Source: Betaproteobacteria bacterium (GTDB lineage Bacteria; Pseudomonadota; Gammaproteobacteria; Burkholderiales; Rhodocyclaceae). Taken from it: a DNA stretch of 64,000 bases. Numbering within the stretch: the first letter of the stretch is position 1; each line of letters starts with the position of its first letter. Location: the NCBI GenBank assembly GCA_009782565.1, contig WRIU01000005.1:1-64000 (forward strand), given 5' to 3'. Below the pieces are notes generated by a model. It was not told the DNA's origin. It saw only the letters and a list, made by a program, of their open reading frames with translations, and searched no databases. Both the position numbers and the translations under genes were made by a program. Shown here in pieces: positions 8,611 through 19,332 of the stretch.

Positions 8611-9399
8611 GTGTCCGATTTTTCTCCCATTCCTTCAGATGTCGATCCCGAACGCCGTTTCGGCGGCCTTGAACGGCTGTATGGCGAAGGGACGCTCGCG
8701 CGCCTCGCGGCCGCACGGGTAGCGGTAGTGGGAATCGGCGGTGTGGGCTGTTGGGTGGCCGAGGCGCTGGCGCGCAGCGGCGTGGGTATGCTGAAGCTGA
8801 TCGACCCTGACAATCTCGCCGAATCCAACATCAACCGGCAGATTCACGCCCTCGACGACACGCTTGGACAGGCCAAGGTCACGGCAATGGCTGCGCGGAT
8901 ACGCAGCATCCACCCGCAATGCCTCATCGAAACGGTGGAAGATTTCCTGACCCCGGAAAATACCGCATCGCTGTTGCGCGGCGGCGGCCTCGTGGTCGAT
9001 GCCATCGACGATGCGCGCGCCAAAGCCGCCATTGCTGCTCATTGCCGCCAAGCGCGCCTGCCGTTGCTGATGGCAGGCGGCGCAGGCGGCAAAACCGACC
9101 CGCGCCGGATACGGGTCGAAGACCTGGCGCGTACCACACAAGACCCGCTGCTTTCCAAAGTCAGGGCGCGCCTACGGCGCGAATACGGCTTTACGCGCGA
9201 CCCCGGCAAAAAATTCGGGATCGAGGCTGTAACTTCGGACGAGCCCCCGCGACGACCCCCGGCATGTGGCGCCGGACCGCATGGCCTGTCGTGCGCCGGT
9301 TACGGTTCCAGCATGGCGATGACAGCCACCATCGGCCTGTTCATCGCGGCACGGGCGATCGAGCGGCTGTTGGATGGGAATAGCACACCGAAGGTATAA
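8611..9399 (+). CDS. tcdA: tRNA threonylcarbamoyladenosine dehydratase
   Basis: E1-like (ThiF/MoeB superfamily) enzyme, 262 aa, that cyclises t6A37 in tRNA to ct6A using ATP. The nucleotide-binding loop VVGIGGVGCWVAEAL lies near residue 40, with LIDPDNLAESNINRQI and DAIDDARAK as in the CsdL/TcdA family, and a C-terminal GSSMAMTATIGL segment. The N-terminus RRFGGLERLYGEG is characteristic. The start is a GTG at 8611 without an evident ribosome site. Convergent with the low-complexity gene downstream. Confidence 0.9.
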   Translation: MSDFSPIPSDVDPERRFGGLERLYGEGTLARLAAARVAVVGIGGVGCWVAEALARSGVGMLKLIDPDNLAESNINRQIHALDDTLGQAKVTAMAARIRSIHPQCLIETVEDFLTPENTASLLRGGGLVVDAIDDARAKAAIAAHCRQARLPLLMAGGAGGKTDPRRIRVEDLARTTQDPLLSKVRARLRREYGFTRDPGKKFGIEAVTSDEPPRRPPACGAGPHGLSCAGYGSSMAMTATIGLFIAARAIERLLDGNSTPKV

Positions 9400-9424
9400 C
9401 GGAAGGAATAACCTTCGATTTTGT
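9390..9424 (+). terminator. Possible terminator after tcdA
   Basis: CGAAGGT (9390-9396) pairs with ACCTTCG and is followed by ATTTT. The loop is long (about 15 nt), so this is a weak candidate in the 38-nt gap between convergent genes. Confidence 0.3.
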
Positions 9425-9437
9425 GATACCGGGGCAA

Positions 9438-10277
9438 TCAAACGAACGGAGACGAAGAAGATGGTGACGGCGCGGGCGCGGGCGCAGGAGCAGGCGTGGG
9501 ATCAGAAGCAGGAGCGGGTGCGGGTGCGGGTGCGGGTGCGGGCGGCGTAGTGGGGGACGAACGGGGGCGGCCACCACCTTCCGGCCGCTTGAACCCACGC
9601 GGAGGCGGCGCGAAAGGCTCGATCTCATACGGTTTGCCGTGCTTCTCGCAATCGGCAATCACGTTTTCGGCGCGCTCTTTATAGTTGTCAAACCTGCCTT
9701 CTGTATCTTCCTCCTCAACCACGCCCTGATTGGGGTCGAGTGGGACGCTACGCGAAAACATCAGGGAACGGGCGTCGTAAAAATCCCGCTCTGCCGCCTT
9801 GGGGTCGCCCCCCTTCCAGCGATAGAGCATCTTGCCTTCCCTCCAATAAACGACAACTTCCTTTCTCGCGGAGCCTTTTTTCTTCCCTTGCTGGCTGCGC
9901 GGGAACTCATAACCCACGGCACAAAGATAGTTTTTCACCTTAAAACTGTCGTCGTTCCTGCCGATGATCAGGTTTTTGATCTCCAACTCGATCGTTTTAG
10001 CGTTAAAAACAGGCTCTCGCTCAAAGTCGAAATGCCCGACGGGATAAGGCTGGTTGAAAATGAGAGAGGAGAAATCTTCCTGCTCTGCCTGTACCGGCTC
10101 TGCTTCCGCCGTTTCCGCCGCTTCCGCCACATCCGCTGTTTCCGTGGCTTCTGCCACTTCCACCGCTTCTTTCACGTCCTGCACCGCCTGCTTATCCTGC
10201 GCGGCCCAATCTTTCAGCCCCCCGTGCAGCAGGAAAGAAATCACGAACAGCAACGCAAAAATCGAAAGCAGTCTCAT
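9438..10277 (-). CDS. Unknown exported protein with low-complexity ends
   Basis: 279 aa, not recognised. It has an N-terminal membrane anchor or signal (residues 3-18), an Ala/Glu/Val-rich stretch built from EVAEATETADVAEAAETAEA-like units, a central folded-looking region (about 75-215; Cys in NYLCAVGYEF, VVVYWREGKMLYRWKGGD), and a C-terminal Pro-Ala tail with PAPAPAPAPAS blocks. Both low-complexity regions come from tandem short repeats in DNA. It stands between tcdA (convergent) and dapB. Probably anchored in the inner membrane facing the periplasm; function unknown. Confidence 0.7.
   Translation of the reverse strand: MRLLSIFALLFVISFLLHGGLKDWAAQDKQAVQDVKEAVEVAEATETADVAEAAETAEAEPVQAEQEDFSSLIFNQPYPVGHFDFEREPVFNAKTIELEIKNLIIGRNDDSFKVKNYLCAVGYEFPRSQQGKKKGSARKEVVVYWREGKMLYRWKGGDPKAAERDFYDARSLMFSRSVPLDPNQGVVEEEDTEGRFDNYKERAENVIADCEKHGKPYEIEPFAPPPRGFKRPEGGGRPRSSPTTPPAPAPAPAPAPASDPTPAPAPAPAPSPSSSSPFV
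9517..9540. repeat. Tandem hexamer (GGTGCG)4
   Basis: Four perfect GGTGCG units encode part of the Pro-Ala tail of the unknown protein. Variation in copy number would keep the frame. Confidence 0.9.
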
Positions 10278-10358
10278 CCAATCCTCACCTGACCATCTTC
10301 CAGCCGCGCAGCCGACAGGGCGCTGCTCTCATCGGGTCGAGCAGATATTTTACCCGCC

Positions 10359-11168
10359 TCAACGCAACCCAAGCACATCCTGCATGTCGAAGAGTCCCGG
10401 CTTTTGAGCAGCGAGAAAACGGGCGGCTTTGATCGAACCTAGTGCATAAGGCATGCGGCTGCCGGATTTGTGGGTGATCTCGACGCGCTCGCCAATGCCC
10501 GCGAAGAGCACCGTGTGGTCGCCCACGATATCGCCGCCCCGGAGAGTTGAAAAGCCGATGGTCTCGGCCTTGCGCTCGCCTGTCATGCCTTCGCGCCCAT
10601 ATATCGCGCACTGGGCAAGATCGCGCCCGAGCGCCTGTGCAACAACCTCGCCCATACGCAACGCGGTACCCGACGGGGCATCCGCCTTGAAACGATGGTG
10701 AGCCTCGATGACCTCGACATCGTAGCCTTCGGAGAGAATCCTGGCCGCCACATCGAGGAGGCGGAACACCGCATTGACCCCAACTGCCATGTTGGGCGCA
10801 AAAACAATGGGAATGGCACGAGCAGCCTCGGCAATGGCAGCCTTCCCGGCAGCGTCGAACCCAGTGGTTCCGATTACCACGGACTTACCCAATCGGACGG
10901 CATGCGCGAGATGTGCAAGCGTACCTTCCGGACGGGTAAAGTCGATCAGGCAATCGGCGGCGGCAATGGCCTCGGCAGCATCGTCGCCAACGATCACCCC
11001 GGTGGAGGCACCTACCGATTCTCCCGCGTCACGGTTCATGAGCGCCGAACCTGGACGGTCGAAGGCCGCCGCGAGCGCGACGCCTTCTTCCTGGAGCGCG
11101 GCCTCTATCAGCATCCTGCCCATGCGCCCGGACGCACCCGCAACGGCCACTCGAATCGGAAAAGTCAT
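10359..11168 (-). CDS. dapB: 4-hydroxy-tetrahydrodipicolinate reductase
   Basis: NAD(P)H-dependent reductase of lysine/diaminopimelate synthesis, 269 aa. Glycine-rich dinucleotide site [16 protein letters not shown] near the N-terminus; IGTTGF; and the catalytic family signature [15 protein letters not shown], which contains the acid/base His and substrate-binding Lys. It lies 15 nt after bamE on the minus strand. Start ATG at 11168 directly precedes the dinucleotide-binding strand. Confidence 0.96.
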   Translation of the reverse strand: MTFPIRVAVAGASGRMGRMLIEAALQEEGVALAAAFDRPGSALMNRDAGESVGASTGVIVGDDAAEAIAAADCLIDFTRPEGTLAHLAHAVRLGKSVVIGTTGFDAAGKAAIAEAARAIPIVFAPNMAVGVNAVFRLLDVAARILSEGYDVEVIEAHHRFKADAPSGTALRMGEVVAQALGRDLAQCAIYGREGMTGERKAETIGFSTLRGGDIVGDHTVLFAGIGERVEITHKSGSRMPYALGSIKAARFLAAQKPGLFDMQDVLGLR

Positions 11169-11183
11169 GGAATAAAGCTCTCT

Positions 11184-11582
11184 TTAGTCTTTCGCTCTGG
11201 GCACTTCAATGATTCTGGCGCGAGGCTCCGTCACCTCCTTGCCGTCAGCCGGAGCGGTATCGCCTTCGACGCGATCCAGCTTGTCGTTAGCGAAAAAGAC
11301 CGAAACCGCGCGCTGTTCCGTTTTGCCTGTCCGGCCAGATTTGAAGCGGTAAACGTAGTCCCAGCGGTCAGAATGAAATACATCTATCACCAGGGGCGAA
11401 CCGAGCACGAAGCGCACCTGCTCGCGCGTCATGCCGGGCTTGAGTTGCGCCAGCATGGCTTCATCAATGTGATTGCCCTGCCGGACGTCGATGCTATAAG
11501 GGGCAAAAAAGGAACAGGCTGTCAGTGCGAAGACAACGACAATGGCCGCAAAAGCTGACGGGAGAGAAAGCACGGAACGCAT
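11184..11582 (-). CDS. bamE: Outer-membrane assembly lipoprotein BamE
   Basis: SmpA/OmlA-family lipoprotein, 132 aa, accessory subunit of the BAM beta-barrel assembly machine. A signal peptide ends in the lipobox LTAC, so Cys23 would be lipidated. The core LKPGMTREQVRFVLGSPLVIDVFHSDRWDYVY is the BamE signature. Diverges from fur across an 86-nt gap and precedes dapB in the order bamE-dapB, common in Rhodocyclales. Confidence 0.95.
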   Translation of the reverse strand: MRSVLSLPSAFAAIVVVFALTACSFFAPYSIDVRQGNHIDEAMLAQLKPGMTREQVRFVLGSPLVIDVFHSDRWDYVYRFKSGRTGKTEQRAVSVFFANDKLDRVEGDTAPADGKEVTEPRARIIEVPRAKD

Positions 11583-11668
11583 GATTCAGGGCTGCCAATT
11601 TTCAGAAAAGATTGGAAAATATAACATAATGACCATCGCCCGCTTACGCGAGCCACCGGATTCAGATC
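11583..11668. promoter_or_regulatory. Shared bamE/fur divergent promoter region
   Basis: 86-nt intergenic stretch, AT-rich at 11609-11632. For fur, TTCAGA (11601-11606) and CATAAT (11625-11630) are spaced 18 bp, each four of six or better to consensus. No clear Fur box (NAT triplet array) was recognised. Confidence 0.35.
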
Positions 11669-12106
11669 ATGTCAGACAACTCCCGCAGCCTCAAGAACAT
11701 CGGCCTCAAAGCCACCCATCCCCGGCTCAGAATCCTGGAACTGTTCCAGAACGCCGGGCAGCAACACCTTACCGCTGAAGACGTTTACCGCCAGTTGATC
11801 GAGGACGACAAAGACATCGGCCTGGCAACTGTCTATCGCGTACTGACGCAGTTCGAGCAAGCGGGTCTGCTGGAGCGCCATCACTTTGAAACCGGCAAGG
11901 CCGTGTTTGAACTCAACAAGGGCGAACACCACGACCATCTGGTCTGCTTGCAATGCGGCCGGGTGGAAGAATTCTTTGACGCTGAAATCGAGCAGCGCCA
12001 GCAACGCATCGCCCAGGAGCACGGTTTCGCTATCAAGGATCACGCGCTCTATCTGTACGCGGACTGTCTGCGGGAGGATTGCCCGCACCGTAGCGGCGAA
12101 GGCTAA
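11669..12106 (+). CDS. fur: Ferric uptake regulator
   Basis: Iron-responsive repressor, 145 aa. N-terminal winged helix ([34 protein letters not shown]) and a C-terminal dimerisation domain with the metal ligands in [25 protein letters not shown] and the last [10 protein letters not shown]. Both CxxC pairs expected for structural zinc are present. Convergent with recN; the two stop codons overlap by 4 nt. Confidence 0.97.
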   Translation: MSDNSRSLKNIGLKATHPRLRILELFQNAGQQHLTAEDVYRQLIEDDKDIGLATVYRVLTQFEQAGLLERHHFETGKAVFELNKGEHHDHLVCLQCGRVEEFFDAEIEQRQQRIAQEHGFAIKDHALYLYADCLREDCPHRSGEG

Positions 12107-13764
12107 CCGGCTTTCCCCGCAAGCATCTCAGCGGCGTGTTTGCGCGTGGTATCGGTGATATTGACCCCACCGAGCATGCGCGCGATTTCTTCGACGCGGG
12201 CGTCCTCTTCTAGCGGTGTGACGATGCTCAAGGTCTGGCCGTCGCGGATTTCCTTGGCGATTTGCCATTGCCAGTCGGCGCAGGCGGCCACTTGCGGAAG
12301 GTGGGTCACGCAAAGCACTTGACGGTCACGCCCCAGACGGTGCAGCAGTTGGCCAACGATCTCCGCAACGCGGCCACCGATGCCAACATCGACCTCGTCG
12401 AAAATCAGCGTGGGCGTGGCCGAATCGCGGCTGGTCATCACCTGGATGGCAAGCCCGATTCGCGACAATTCGCCGCCGGAAGCGACCTTGGCAAGACACC
12501 GCAAAACCTGCCCCGGATTGGCGGAAACCTGAAACTCGACGTTTTCCAGCCCGTGCGCGGACGGCTCAAAGGGAATCAGCGCCACTTCAAACTTTCCACC
12601 CACCATGGCCAGCGACTGCATGGTTTCGGTGATTTCAAGCGACAAAGTCGCCGCCGCTACGCGGCGCGCTGCCGAAAGTTGCCCGGCAGCGGCATCAAAG
12701 GCCGCGCGCGCTTCATTCTCGGCGATGGCAAGCCGCTCCGGGTCGGCACTGGCTTCGAGCGTGTCGAGCCGCGCCCGCCATTCGGCGGCGAGCAACGGCA
12801 AATCTTCCGGCGCAGCGCGGTATTTGCGCGCCATGTCCATCACCGCGCCGATGCGACGCTCAATCTCAGCAAGGCGTTCCGGGTCGAGTTCGAGCCGGTC
12901 GCGGTAGCGGCGCAGGATATGCAGGGCTTCGTCTGCCTGAATCGCTGCCGCGTCGATCAGTTCCCGCGCTTCCGAGAGCGACGGGTCGATGGCTTCCAGC
13001 GCCGACAAACGGCTCACGCAATGGCCGAGGGTGGAACAAACAGCTTGCTCGCCTTCCCCCAGGCTGTCGAGCGCCTCGCCCACGCCGCCCAACAGGTCGG
13101 CAGCATGCGCCAGCCGTCCATGCTCGGCGTTGATCTCGCTCCATTCGCCAGAATCGAAAGCCAGCTCTTCCAGTTCTCTGAGTTGCCAGCCGAGCAGTTC
13201 GCGCTCGCGGGCAAAAGCCGCCGTATCCCGCTCCGCCGCTTGCCGCAAATTGGACAGGCGTTGCCATTCGCGCCAGCGAGCGGCAACCTCTGAGGCCAGT
13301 TCCGCCGCCCCGGCATGGGTATCGAGCAACTGGCGCTGCACCTCGGCTCGCAACAGGGCGTGATGGGCATGCTGGCCGTGAATGTCCGCCAGCCATTGCC
13401 CGGCGGCGCGCAGTTGCGCGAGCGTCACCGGTGTGCCGTTCATCCACGCCTTGCCGCGCCCGCCGGTATCGACGGTACGGCGCAAGATCAGCGTACCGTC
13501 GCCGGAATCCAGTTCCTGCTCGGCGAGCCAGACCGTGAGTTCGCCATTGGGGGGGAGATCGAATTCAGCGGTGATGTCGGCCTTGTCACAGCCCGCACGC
13601 ACGACTCCCGCATCGGCGCGCTCGCCCAGCGCGAGGCTGAGGGCATCGAGCAGGATGGATTTGCCCGCGCCCGTCTCGCCGGTGAGCGCCCCGAATCCAG
13701 TGCCGAAATCCAGTTCGAGCCGATCAACGATGACGAAATCGCGGATGGAGAGGCGACGCAGCAT
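12103..13764 (-). CDS. recN: DNA repair protein RecN
   Basis: SMC-like ATPase for double-strand-break repair, 553 aa. It starts [20 protein letters not shown] with Walker [15 protein letters not shown] (near residues 27-34), has a long coiled-coil middle, and C-terminal signature [14 protein letters not shown] plus Walker [14 protein letters not shown]. The ATG at 13764 is chosen as the usual N-terminus, 16 nt past the nadK stop; a TTG four codons upstream is possible. Its 3' end overlaps fur tail-to-tail. Confidence 0.96.
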   Translation of the reverse strand: MLRRLSIRDFVIVDRLELDFGTGFGALTGETGAGKSILLDALSLALGERADAGVVRAGCDKADITAEFDLPPNGELTVWLAEQELDSGDGTLILRRTVDTGGRGKAWMNGTPVTLAQLRAAGQWLADIHGQHAHHALLRAEVQRQLLDTHAGAAELASEVAARWREWQRLSNLRQAAERDTAAFARERELLGWQLRELEELAFDSGEWSEINAEHGRLAHAADLLGGVGEALDSLGEGEQAVCSTLGHCVSRLSALEAIDPSLSEARELIDAAAIQADEALHILRRYRDRLELDPERLAEIERRIGAVMDMARKYRAAPEDLPLLAAEWRARLDTLEASADPERLAIAENEARAAFDAAAGQLSAARRVAAATLSLEITETMQSLAMVGGKFEVALIPFEPSAHGLENVEFQVSANPGQVLRCLAKVASGGELSRIGLAIQVMTSRDSATPTLIFDEVDVGIGGRVAEIVGQLLHRLGRDRQVLCVTHLPQVAACADWQWQIAKEIRDGQTLSIVTPLEEDARVEEIARMLGGVNITDTTRKHAAEMLAGKAG

Positions 13765-13779
13765 GGATACAGGCAACGG

Positions 13780-14670
13780 TCATGGTCGCGGCATGGCCGC
13801 GCCCCAGTGGAGTTTTGCGCGCAACATGGCAAAGTAGCCGTAGCCTTCCGGATGGAGCAATAGCACTTCCCGTTCGGAACGCACAATCCGCAACTGGTCG
13901 CCCGCGCGCACATCGCAATAAGTCACCCCATCGAAGTGGATACGGGCGTCGTGCGGCGGCATGATTACGATGTCGATGCAGCAACCGTCCGGCAGCGTGA
14001 TGGGTCGGGCGGTCAGCGCATGCGGGCACAATGGAACCAACGCAATACCGCCCACACCCGGATGCAGGATGGGACCGTTGGCCGCCATCGCGTAGGCCGT
14101 CGAGCCAGTCGGCGTAGCGATAATCATGCCGTCCGAGCGCAGGTTATAGACGAACACATCGTCGACCATCAACTCCAGCTCGATCATCCTGCCGAGTTTG
14201 CCCCGGTTGACCACGACATCATTGAGCGCCTGGGTGTGAAAAATACGGCTGCCTCCGCGCGTCACCTCGGCATCGAGCATGAAGCGCGATTCGGCGTGAA
14301 AGCGCCCGTCGAGGATTTCGCCCAGTTGTTGGCACACGTCAACCCGTGACAGGTCGGTGAGAAAGCCCAATCGACCGAGATTGACCCCGAGCAGCGGCAC
14401 GGCGCGTTCACTGAGCCGCCGCGCGGCATTGAGCAACGTACCATCGCCGCCGATGACCACCACCAGGTCGGATCTATCGGCAATTTCTTCGTAAGTAGCC
14501 GTCACGAAATCATCGGCAACTTTACCGATGCCTTCCGCTGTGCCTTGTTCAATCCAAGGCTCCATTCCGCGTCCACGCAGGAAACGCGCAAGCTCAAGCA
14601 CGGTTTCTGTGCCATCCGCGCTTTGGTATTTGCCTACCAGGGAAATATTGTGGAATGTATTTGTTGCCAT
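13780..14670 (-). CDS. nadK: NAD kinase
   Basis: ATP-dependent NAD kinase, 296 aa, producing NADP. The GGDGT motif (VVVIGGDGTLLNAARRL), NLGRLGFLTD, the ALNDVVVNRG segment and ATPTGSTAYAMAANGPI define the family. Upstream of recN on the minus strand and divergent from hrcA, an arrangement frequent in betaproteobacteria. Confidence 0.97.
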   Translation of the reverse strand: MATNTFHNISLVGKYQSADGTETVLELARFLRGRGMEPWIEQGTAEGIGKVADDFVTATYEEIADRSDLVVVIGGDGTLLNAARRLSERAVPLLGVNLGRLGFLTDLSRVDVCQQLGEILDGRFHAESRFMLDAEVTRGGSRIFHTQALNDVVVNRGKLGRMIELELMVDDVFVYNLRSDGMIIATPTGSTAYAMAANGPILHPGVGGIALVPLCPHALTARPITLPDGCCIDIVIMPPHDARIHFDGVTYCDVRAGDQLRIVRSEREVLLLHPEGYGYFAMLRAKLHWGAAMPRP

Positions 14671-14744
14671 GGTGGTTGATTAAACCACATTTGCCCCTGC
14701 GCCGTGCATCTGCGCGACGCCCAACGGGCTGCTAGAATCCGCCA

Positions 14745-15788
14745 ATGTCACAGACTGCCCTGCCTCCGCTCGACGTCCGTTCCCGCGTTTTGCTCAAAAC
14801 GCTGATCGAACGCTATATCGCCGACGGCCAGCCGATCGGCTCGCGCGCCCTGTCACGTTCATCCGGGCTGGAATTGTCGCCCGCCACAGTGCGAAACGTC
14901 ATGAGCGACCTGGAGGAAATGGGCTATATCTCCAGCCCGCATACTTCAGCAGGCCGGATACCAACGGCAAGGGGATACCGTTTTTTCGTCGACACCCTGC
15001 TTACGGTGTTGCCGATGGAAAGCGTACAGGTGCAGGAATTGAAAGGGCAGCTTCAGCCCGACCAACCACAGCGCCTGATGAATTCAGCCTCCCACCTGCT
15101 CTCGAACCTCACCCAGTTCGCCGGGGTGGTTGTCGCGCCGCGCAGGAAAGCGGCGCGCATTCGCCAGATCGAATTCATCGGGCTGTCCGAGAACCGCATC
15201 CTGCTCATCATCGTCACCGAGAACGGCGACGTGCAGAACCGCATCCTCTTCACGCGCCGCGCCTATTCGGCCTCCGAACTGGGCGAGGCAGCGAGTTATC
15301 TCAACGAACATTACGCCGGACACGCATTCGATGAAATCCGCGCACACCTCCAGGCAGAGTTGCACCGAATCAGGAGCGACATGAGCGAACTGATGGCGGG
15401 CGCCATCGAAGCCGGTTCGGAGGCCGCCGAGGAGACTTCGCTCAACTACGTCATCTCGGGCGAAACCAACCTGCTCGATGTCGAAGACCTGTCTTCCAAC
15501 ATGACTCGCCTGCGCGCGCTTTTCCGGCTGTTCGAGCAGCGCACCGGCCTGATGCAACTACTCGACCTGTCCCGGCGCGCCCAGGGTGTGCAGATTTTCA
15601 TCGGCAATGAATCCGGCCTCTCGCAACTCGACGCTTGCAGCGTCGTGACGGCCCCCTATGAGGTCGATGGGCGAATCGTAGGTTCGGTAGGCGTCATCGG
15701 CCCAACCCGCATGGCCTACGACCGGGTGATTCCCATCGTCGACATCACCGCCAGATTGTTGTCGAACGCCCTGTCTTCCAAAGTCTGA
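14745..15788 (+). CDS. hrcA: Heat-inducible transcription repressor HrcA
   Basis: Repressor of class I heat-shock genes through the CIRCE operator, 347 aa. N-terminal winged helix ([50 protein letters not shown]) and a GAF-like C-terminal domain ending in [27 protein letters not shown] (14733-14738) may be its -10. No CIRCE inverted repeat is seen in the 74-nt nadK/hrcA gap. The grpE-dnaK genes often downstream are not here; hemH follows. Confidence 0.95.
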   Translation: MSQTALPPLDVRSRVLLKTLIERYIADGQPIGSRALSRSSGLELSPATVRNVMSDLEEMGYISSPHTSAGRIPTARGYRFFVDTLLTVLPMESVQVQELKGQLQPDQPQRLMNSASHLLSNLTQFAGVVVAPRRKAARIRQIEFIGLSENRILLIIVTENGDVQNRILFTRRAYSASELGEAASYLNEHYAGHAFDEIRAHLQAELHRIRSDMSELMAGAIEAGSEAAEETSLNYVISGETNLLDVEDLSSNMTRLRALFRLFEQRTGLMQLLDLSRRAQGVQIFIGNESGLSQLDACSVVTAPYEVDGRIVGSVGVIGPTRMAYDRVIPIVDITARLLSNALSSKV

Positions 15789-15803
15789 CCGAATCGCCCC
15801 GTC

Positions 15804-16904
15804 ATGTCCCGTTTCCGGCCCGAACCCACCCCCGCCCCGGAGCATGGCTTCCGCAACCGCACGGGCGTGTTGCTGGTCAATCTCGGTACACCGGAAGCGC
15901 CAACCGCAAAAGCTTTACGCCCGTGGTTGCGTCAGTTTCTTTCCGACCCAAGAGTCGTCGAATTGCCGTCCCTCGTGTGGCAGCCGATTCTCAACGGCAT
16001 CATCCTCACCACCCGTCCGGCCAACTCAGCGAAAAAATACGCCAGCATCTGGACGGCAGAAGGCTCACCGCTCAAGGTTCACACCGAACGCCTGGCGACC
16101 CTGCTTGATGATTCGCTCAATCGCGGGAACGAGGAAAGCGACGATCACGACAGTATCGTTGTGGCCTGGGCCATGCGCTATGGCTCGCCCTCCATCGTCG
16201 ATACGCTCACCGGTCTACGCGCGCGCGGCGTCTGCCGCATCCTGGTCGTGCCGCTCTACCCGCAATTTGCCGGGAGCACGACGGCCAGCGCGCTGGATGA
16301 AGTCGCGCGCGCCATGCTCGCCTGGCGCAACCTGCCCGAATTGCGCTTTGTACGCAGTTTCCCAGACGATCCCGGCTACATCGCCGCGCTGGCGGCAAGT
16401 GTGCGCGAGCACTGGGCACACCACGGCCAGGGAGATTGCCTGGTGGCCAGTTTTCATGGGCAACCGGCGCGCACCGACGCGCTGGGCGACCCCTACCGTG
16501 CCGAATGCCTCACCACAGCTCGTCTACTTGGGGAGGCGCTGGACTTGCCACCAGAAAAATTGCGTGTAACGTTTCAGTCCCGCTTTGGCCCAGGCAAGTG
16601 GCTGGAACCCTATACCCTGCCGACGCTCGAATCGCTCGCCGCCTCGGGCGTGAAGCGAGCCGACGTGATCTGCCCCGGCTTCGCTGCCGACTGCCTCGAA
16701 ACACTAGAAGAAATCGCCATGCTGTGCCGCGACGCCTTCCTCGCCCGTGGCGGTGAGGCATTCCACGCCATTCCCTGCCTGAACGCCCGCCCGGAATGGG
16801 TCGCCGCGCTCGATGGGATCGTCCGGCGGCATCTGGCGGGCTGGGGCGGTTCGGATTACAACACTAGACAAATTGCTGTGATCTGTTCCAAACTCCGTCC
16901 ATGA
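15804..16904 (+). CDS. hemH: Ferrochelatase
   Basis: Inserts Fe2+ into protoporphyrin IX, the last step of haem synthesis; 366 aa. [14 protein letters not shown] near the start, the catalytic His in [10 protein letters not shown] and the acidic DCLETLEEI segment are the family landmarks. It lies 15 nt after hrcA. Its stop overlaps the aroQ start (ATGA). Confidence 0.96.
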   Translation: MSRFRPEPTPAPEHGFRNRTGVLLVNLGTPEAPTAKALRPWLRQFLSDPRVVELPSLVWQPILNGIILTTRPANSAKKYASIWTAEGSPLKVHTERLATLLDDSLNRGNEESDDHDSIVVAWAMRYGSPSIVDTLTGLRARGVCRILVVPLYPQFAGSTTASALDEVARAMLAWRNLPELRFVRSFPDDPGYIAALAASVREHWAHHGQGDCLVASFHGQPARTDALGDPYRAECLTTARLLGEALDLPPEKLRVTFQSRFGPGKWLEPYTLPTLESLAASGVKRADVICPGFAADCLETLEEIAMLCRDAFLARGGEAFHAIPCLNARPEWVAALDGIVRRHLAGWGGSDYNTRQIAVICSKLRP

Positions 16905-17389
16905 CGCAACAAAAAACCCGAAAAACTCCGCCGCCTACGCCGCGCCGCATCCTGGCGCTGCATGGGCCAAACCTTAACCTGCTCGGTACACGAGAGCCTG
17001 AAGTGTATGGCCATGCGACGCTGGCCGACATTCACATCGCGATGGAGTCCAGAGCCCGCGCAGACGGCGTACAGCTTGAGTCCTTTCAGAGCAATCACGA
17101 AGGTCAGTTGATCGACCGCGTCCAGGCAGCGCTGTCTGAAGGCATCGACTTCATCATCATCAACCCTGCAGCCTACACCCACACCAGCATCGCCTTGCGC
17201 GACGCCCTGGCCGCTGTGCGAATTCCGTTCGTGGAAGTGCATCTATCAAACATCCACACCCGCGAATCTTTTCGTCGCCGCTCGTATTTTTCCGACTCTG
17301 CCGTGGGTGTGATCTGCGGCCTGGGCGTCCAGGGTTATCTGGCCGCTGTGGATTTTGCCGTTAGCCAACTGCGCGAACAGGCTGGTTAA
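16901..17389 (+). CDS. aroQ: Type II 3-dehydroquinate dehydratase
   Basis: Dodecameric shikimate-pathway enzyme, 162 aa. [20 protein letters not shown] contains the active-site Asn and Tyr region, followed by [30 protein letters not shown] (catalytic proton-relay region) and [15 protein letters not shown] basic 14-residue extension precedes the conserved core. Overlaps hemH by 4 nt and precedes accB, the arrangement aroQ-accB-accC-prmA being widely conserved. Confidence 0.96.
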   Translation: MTQQKTRKTPPPTPRRILALHGPNLNLLGTREPEVYGHATLADIHIAMESRARADGVQLESFQSNHEGQLIDRVQAALSEGIDFIIINPAAYTHTSIALRDALAAVRIPFVEVHLSNIHTRESFRRRSYFSDSAVGVICGLGVQGYLAAVDFAVSQLREQAG

Positions 17390-17468
17390 AGCCGCGCCGC
17401 GCAAACGCTTCCGCCCGGCACACCTCATCCCATTCTTCCAACTGGGTTCTTTTCTTAGAGAGAACGAC

Positions 17469-17927
<459 letters not shown>

Positions 17928-17933
17928 AACGGC

Positions 17934-19307
17934 ATGTTTGAAAAGATCCTCATCGCCAACCGGGGCGAAATCGCGCTACGAGTCCTGCGCGCCTGCCGCG
18001 AGTTGGGCATCAAGACTGTCGCTGTGCATTCCGAGGCCGACACCGAGGCCAAGTACGTCAAGCTCGCCGACGAGTCGGTCTGCATCGGCTCCGCGCCTTC
18101 CTCGCTCAGTTACCTGAACGTCCCCGCCATTATCTCTGCGGCGGAAGTCACCGACGCCGAGGCCATCCACCCCGGATACGGTTTTCTCTCCGAGAACGCC
18201 GACTTTGCCGAACGGGTGGAGCAATCCGGTTTTGTGTTCATCGGGCCGCGCCCGGAAACGATCCGGCTCATGGGCGACAAGGTTTCCGCCAAAGCCACGA
18301 TGAAAGCAGCGGGCGTACCCTGTGTGCCCGGCTCGGAGGGTGCGCTACCGGAAGACAATTCCCGTGAAATCATCAGGATCGCCCGTTCCATCGGCTACCC
18401 CATCATCGTCAAGGCGGCGGGCGGCGGCGGCGGACGCGGCATGCGGGTGGTGCATACCGAAGCGGCGCTCCTGAACGCCGTAGCGACGACCCGCGCCGAA
18501 GCGCAGGCCGCTTTCGGCAATCCTGCGCTGTACATGGAGAAATTTCTCGAAAACCCGCGTCACATCGAAATCCAGGTCATGGCCGACCAGCACGGGCACG
18601 CAATCTATCTCGGCGAGCGCGATTGCTCGATGCAGCGCCGCCACCAAAAAGTGATCGAAGAGGCTCCAGCCCCGAAAATCGACCGCAAACAAATTGCCTC
18701 CATTGGCGAGCGTTGCGCCAAGGCATGCCGCAAGATCGGCTATCGCGGCGCGGGCACTTTCGAGTTCCTGCACGAAGACGGAGAGTTTTACTTCATCGAG
18801 ATGAACACGCGGGTACAGGTCGAGCACCCCGTCACAGAATTGGTCACCGGCATCGATATCGTCCAGACCCAGATCAGGGTCGCTGCGGGCGAAAAACTGC
18901 GTTTCACTCAGCGGGACATCGTATCGCGCGGTCATGCTATCGAGTGCCGGATCAACGCAGAAGACCCGTTCAAGTTCACCCCCTCGCCGGGACAGATCAC
19001 AAACTGGCATGCTCCGGGCGGCCCCGGTGTGCGGGTGGATTCACACGCTTACACCGGCTACAGGGTGCCTTCGCATTACGATTCGATGATCGGCAAACTC
19101 ATCATCTACGGCGATACGCGCGAGCAAGCTATCCGCCGTATGCGAATCGCGCTCTCGGAAATGGATGTAGCCGGAATCAAGACCAACATCCCGCTGCATC
19201 AGGAATTGATGTTCGACACCCATTTCATCGAAGGCGGCGTCAGCATCCATTACCTCGAAGAGCGCCTCGACGAGATGGCCGGACTCAAGGGCGGCAAGCA
19301 GCCCTGA
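17934..19307 (+). CDS. accC: Acetyl-CoA carboxylase, biotin carboxylase subunit
   Basis: ATP-grasp biotin carboxylase, 457 aa. [25 protein letters not shown], the glycine-rich ATP loop [13 protein letters not shown], and the active-site segment [16 protein letters not shown] are intact; the C-terminal domain ends near [18 protein letters not shown]. Cotranscribed with accB; prmA follows after 25 nt. Confidence 0.98.
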   Translation: MFEKILIANRGEIALRVLRACRELGIKTVAVHSEADTEAKYVKLADESVCIGSAPSSLSYLNVPAIISAAEVTDAEAIHPGYGFLSENADFAERVEQSGFVFIGPRPETIRLMGDKVSAKATMKAAGVPCVPGSEGALPEDNSREIIRIARSIGYPIIVKAAGGGGGRGMRVVHTEAALLNAVATTRAEAQAAFGNPALYMEKFLENPRHIEIQVMADQHGHAIYLGERDCSMQRRHQKVIEEAPAPKIDRKQIASIGERCAKACRKIGYRGAGTFEFLHEDGEFYFIEMNTRVQVEHPVTELVTGIDIVQTQIRVAAGEKLRFTQRDIVSRGHAIECRINAEDPFKFTPSPGQITNWHAPGGPGVRVDSHAYTGYRVPSHYDSMIGKLIIYGDTREQAIRRMRIALSEMDVAGIKTNIPLHQELMFDTHFIEGGVSIHYLEERLDEMAGLKGGKQP

Positions 19308-19332
19308 ACGCGGAACGCGGGAAACGATAGGC

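Noticed and set aside
12262-13293. 343-codon open frame antisense to recN
   Set aside because: RecN motifs fully explain the region; the antisense frame is low complexity in Arg/Gly/Gln.
14671-14744. CIRCE operator expected before hrcA
   Set aside because: No TTAGCACTC/GAGTGCTAA inverted repeat present.
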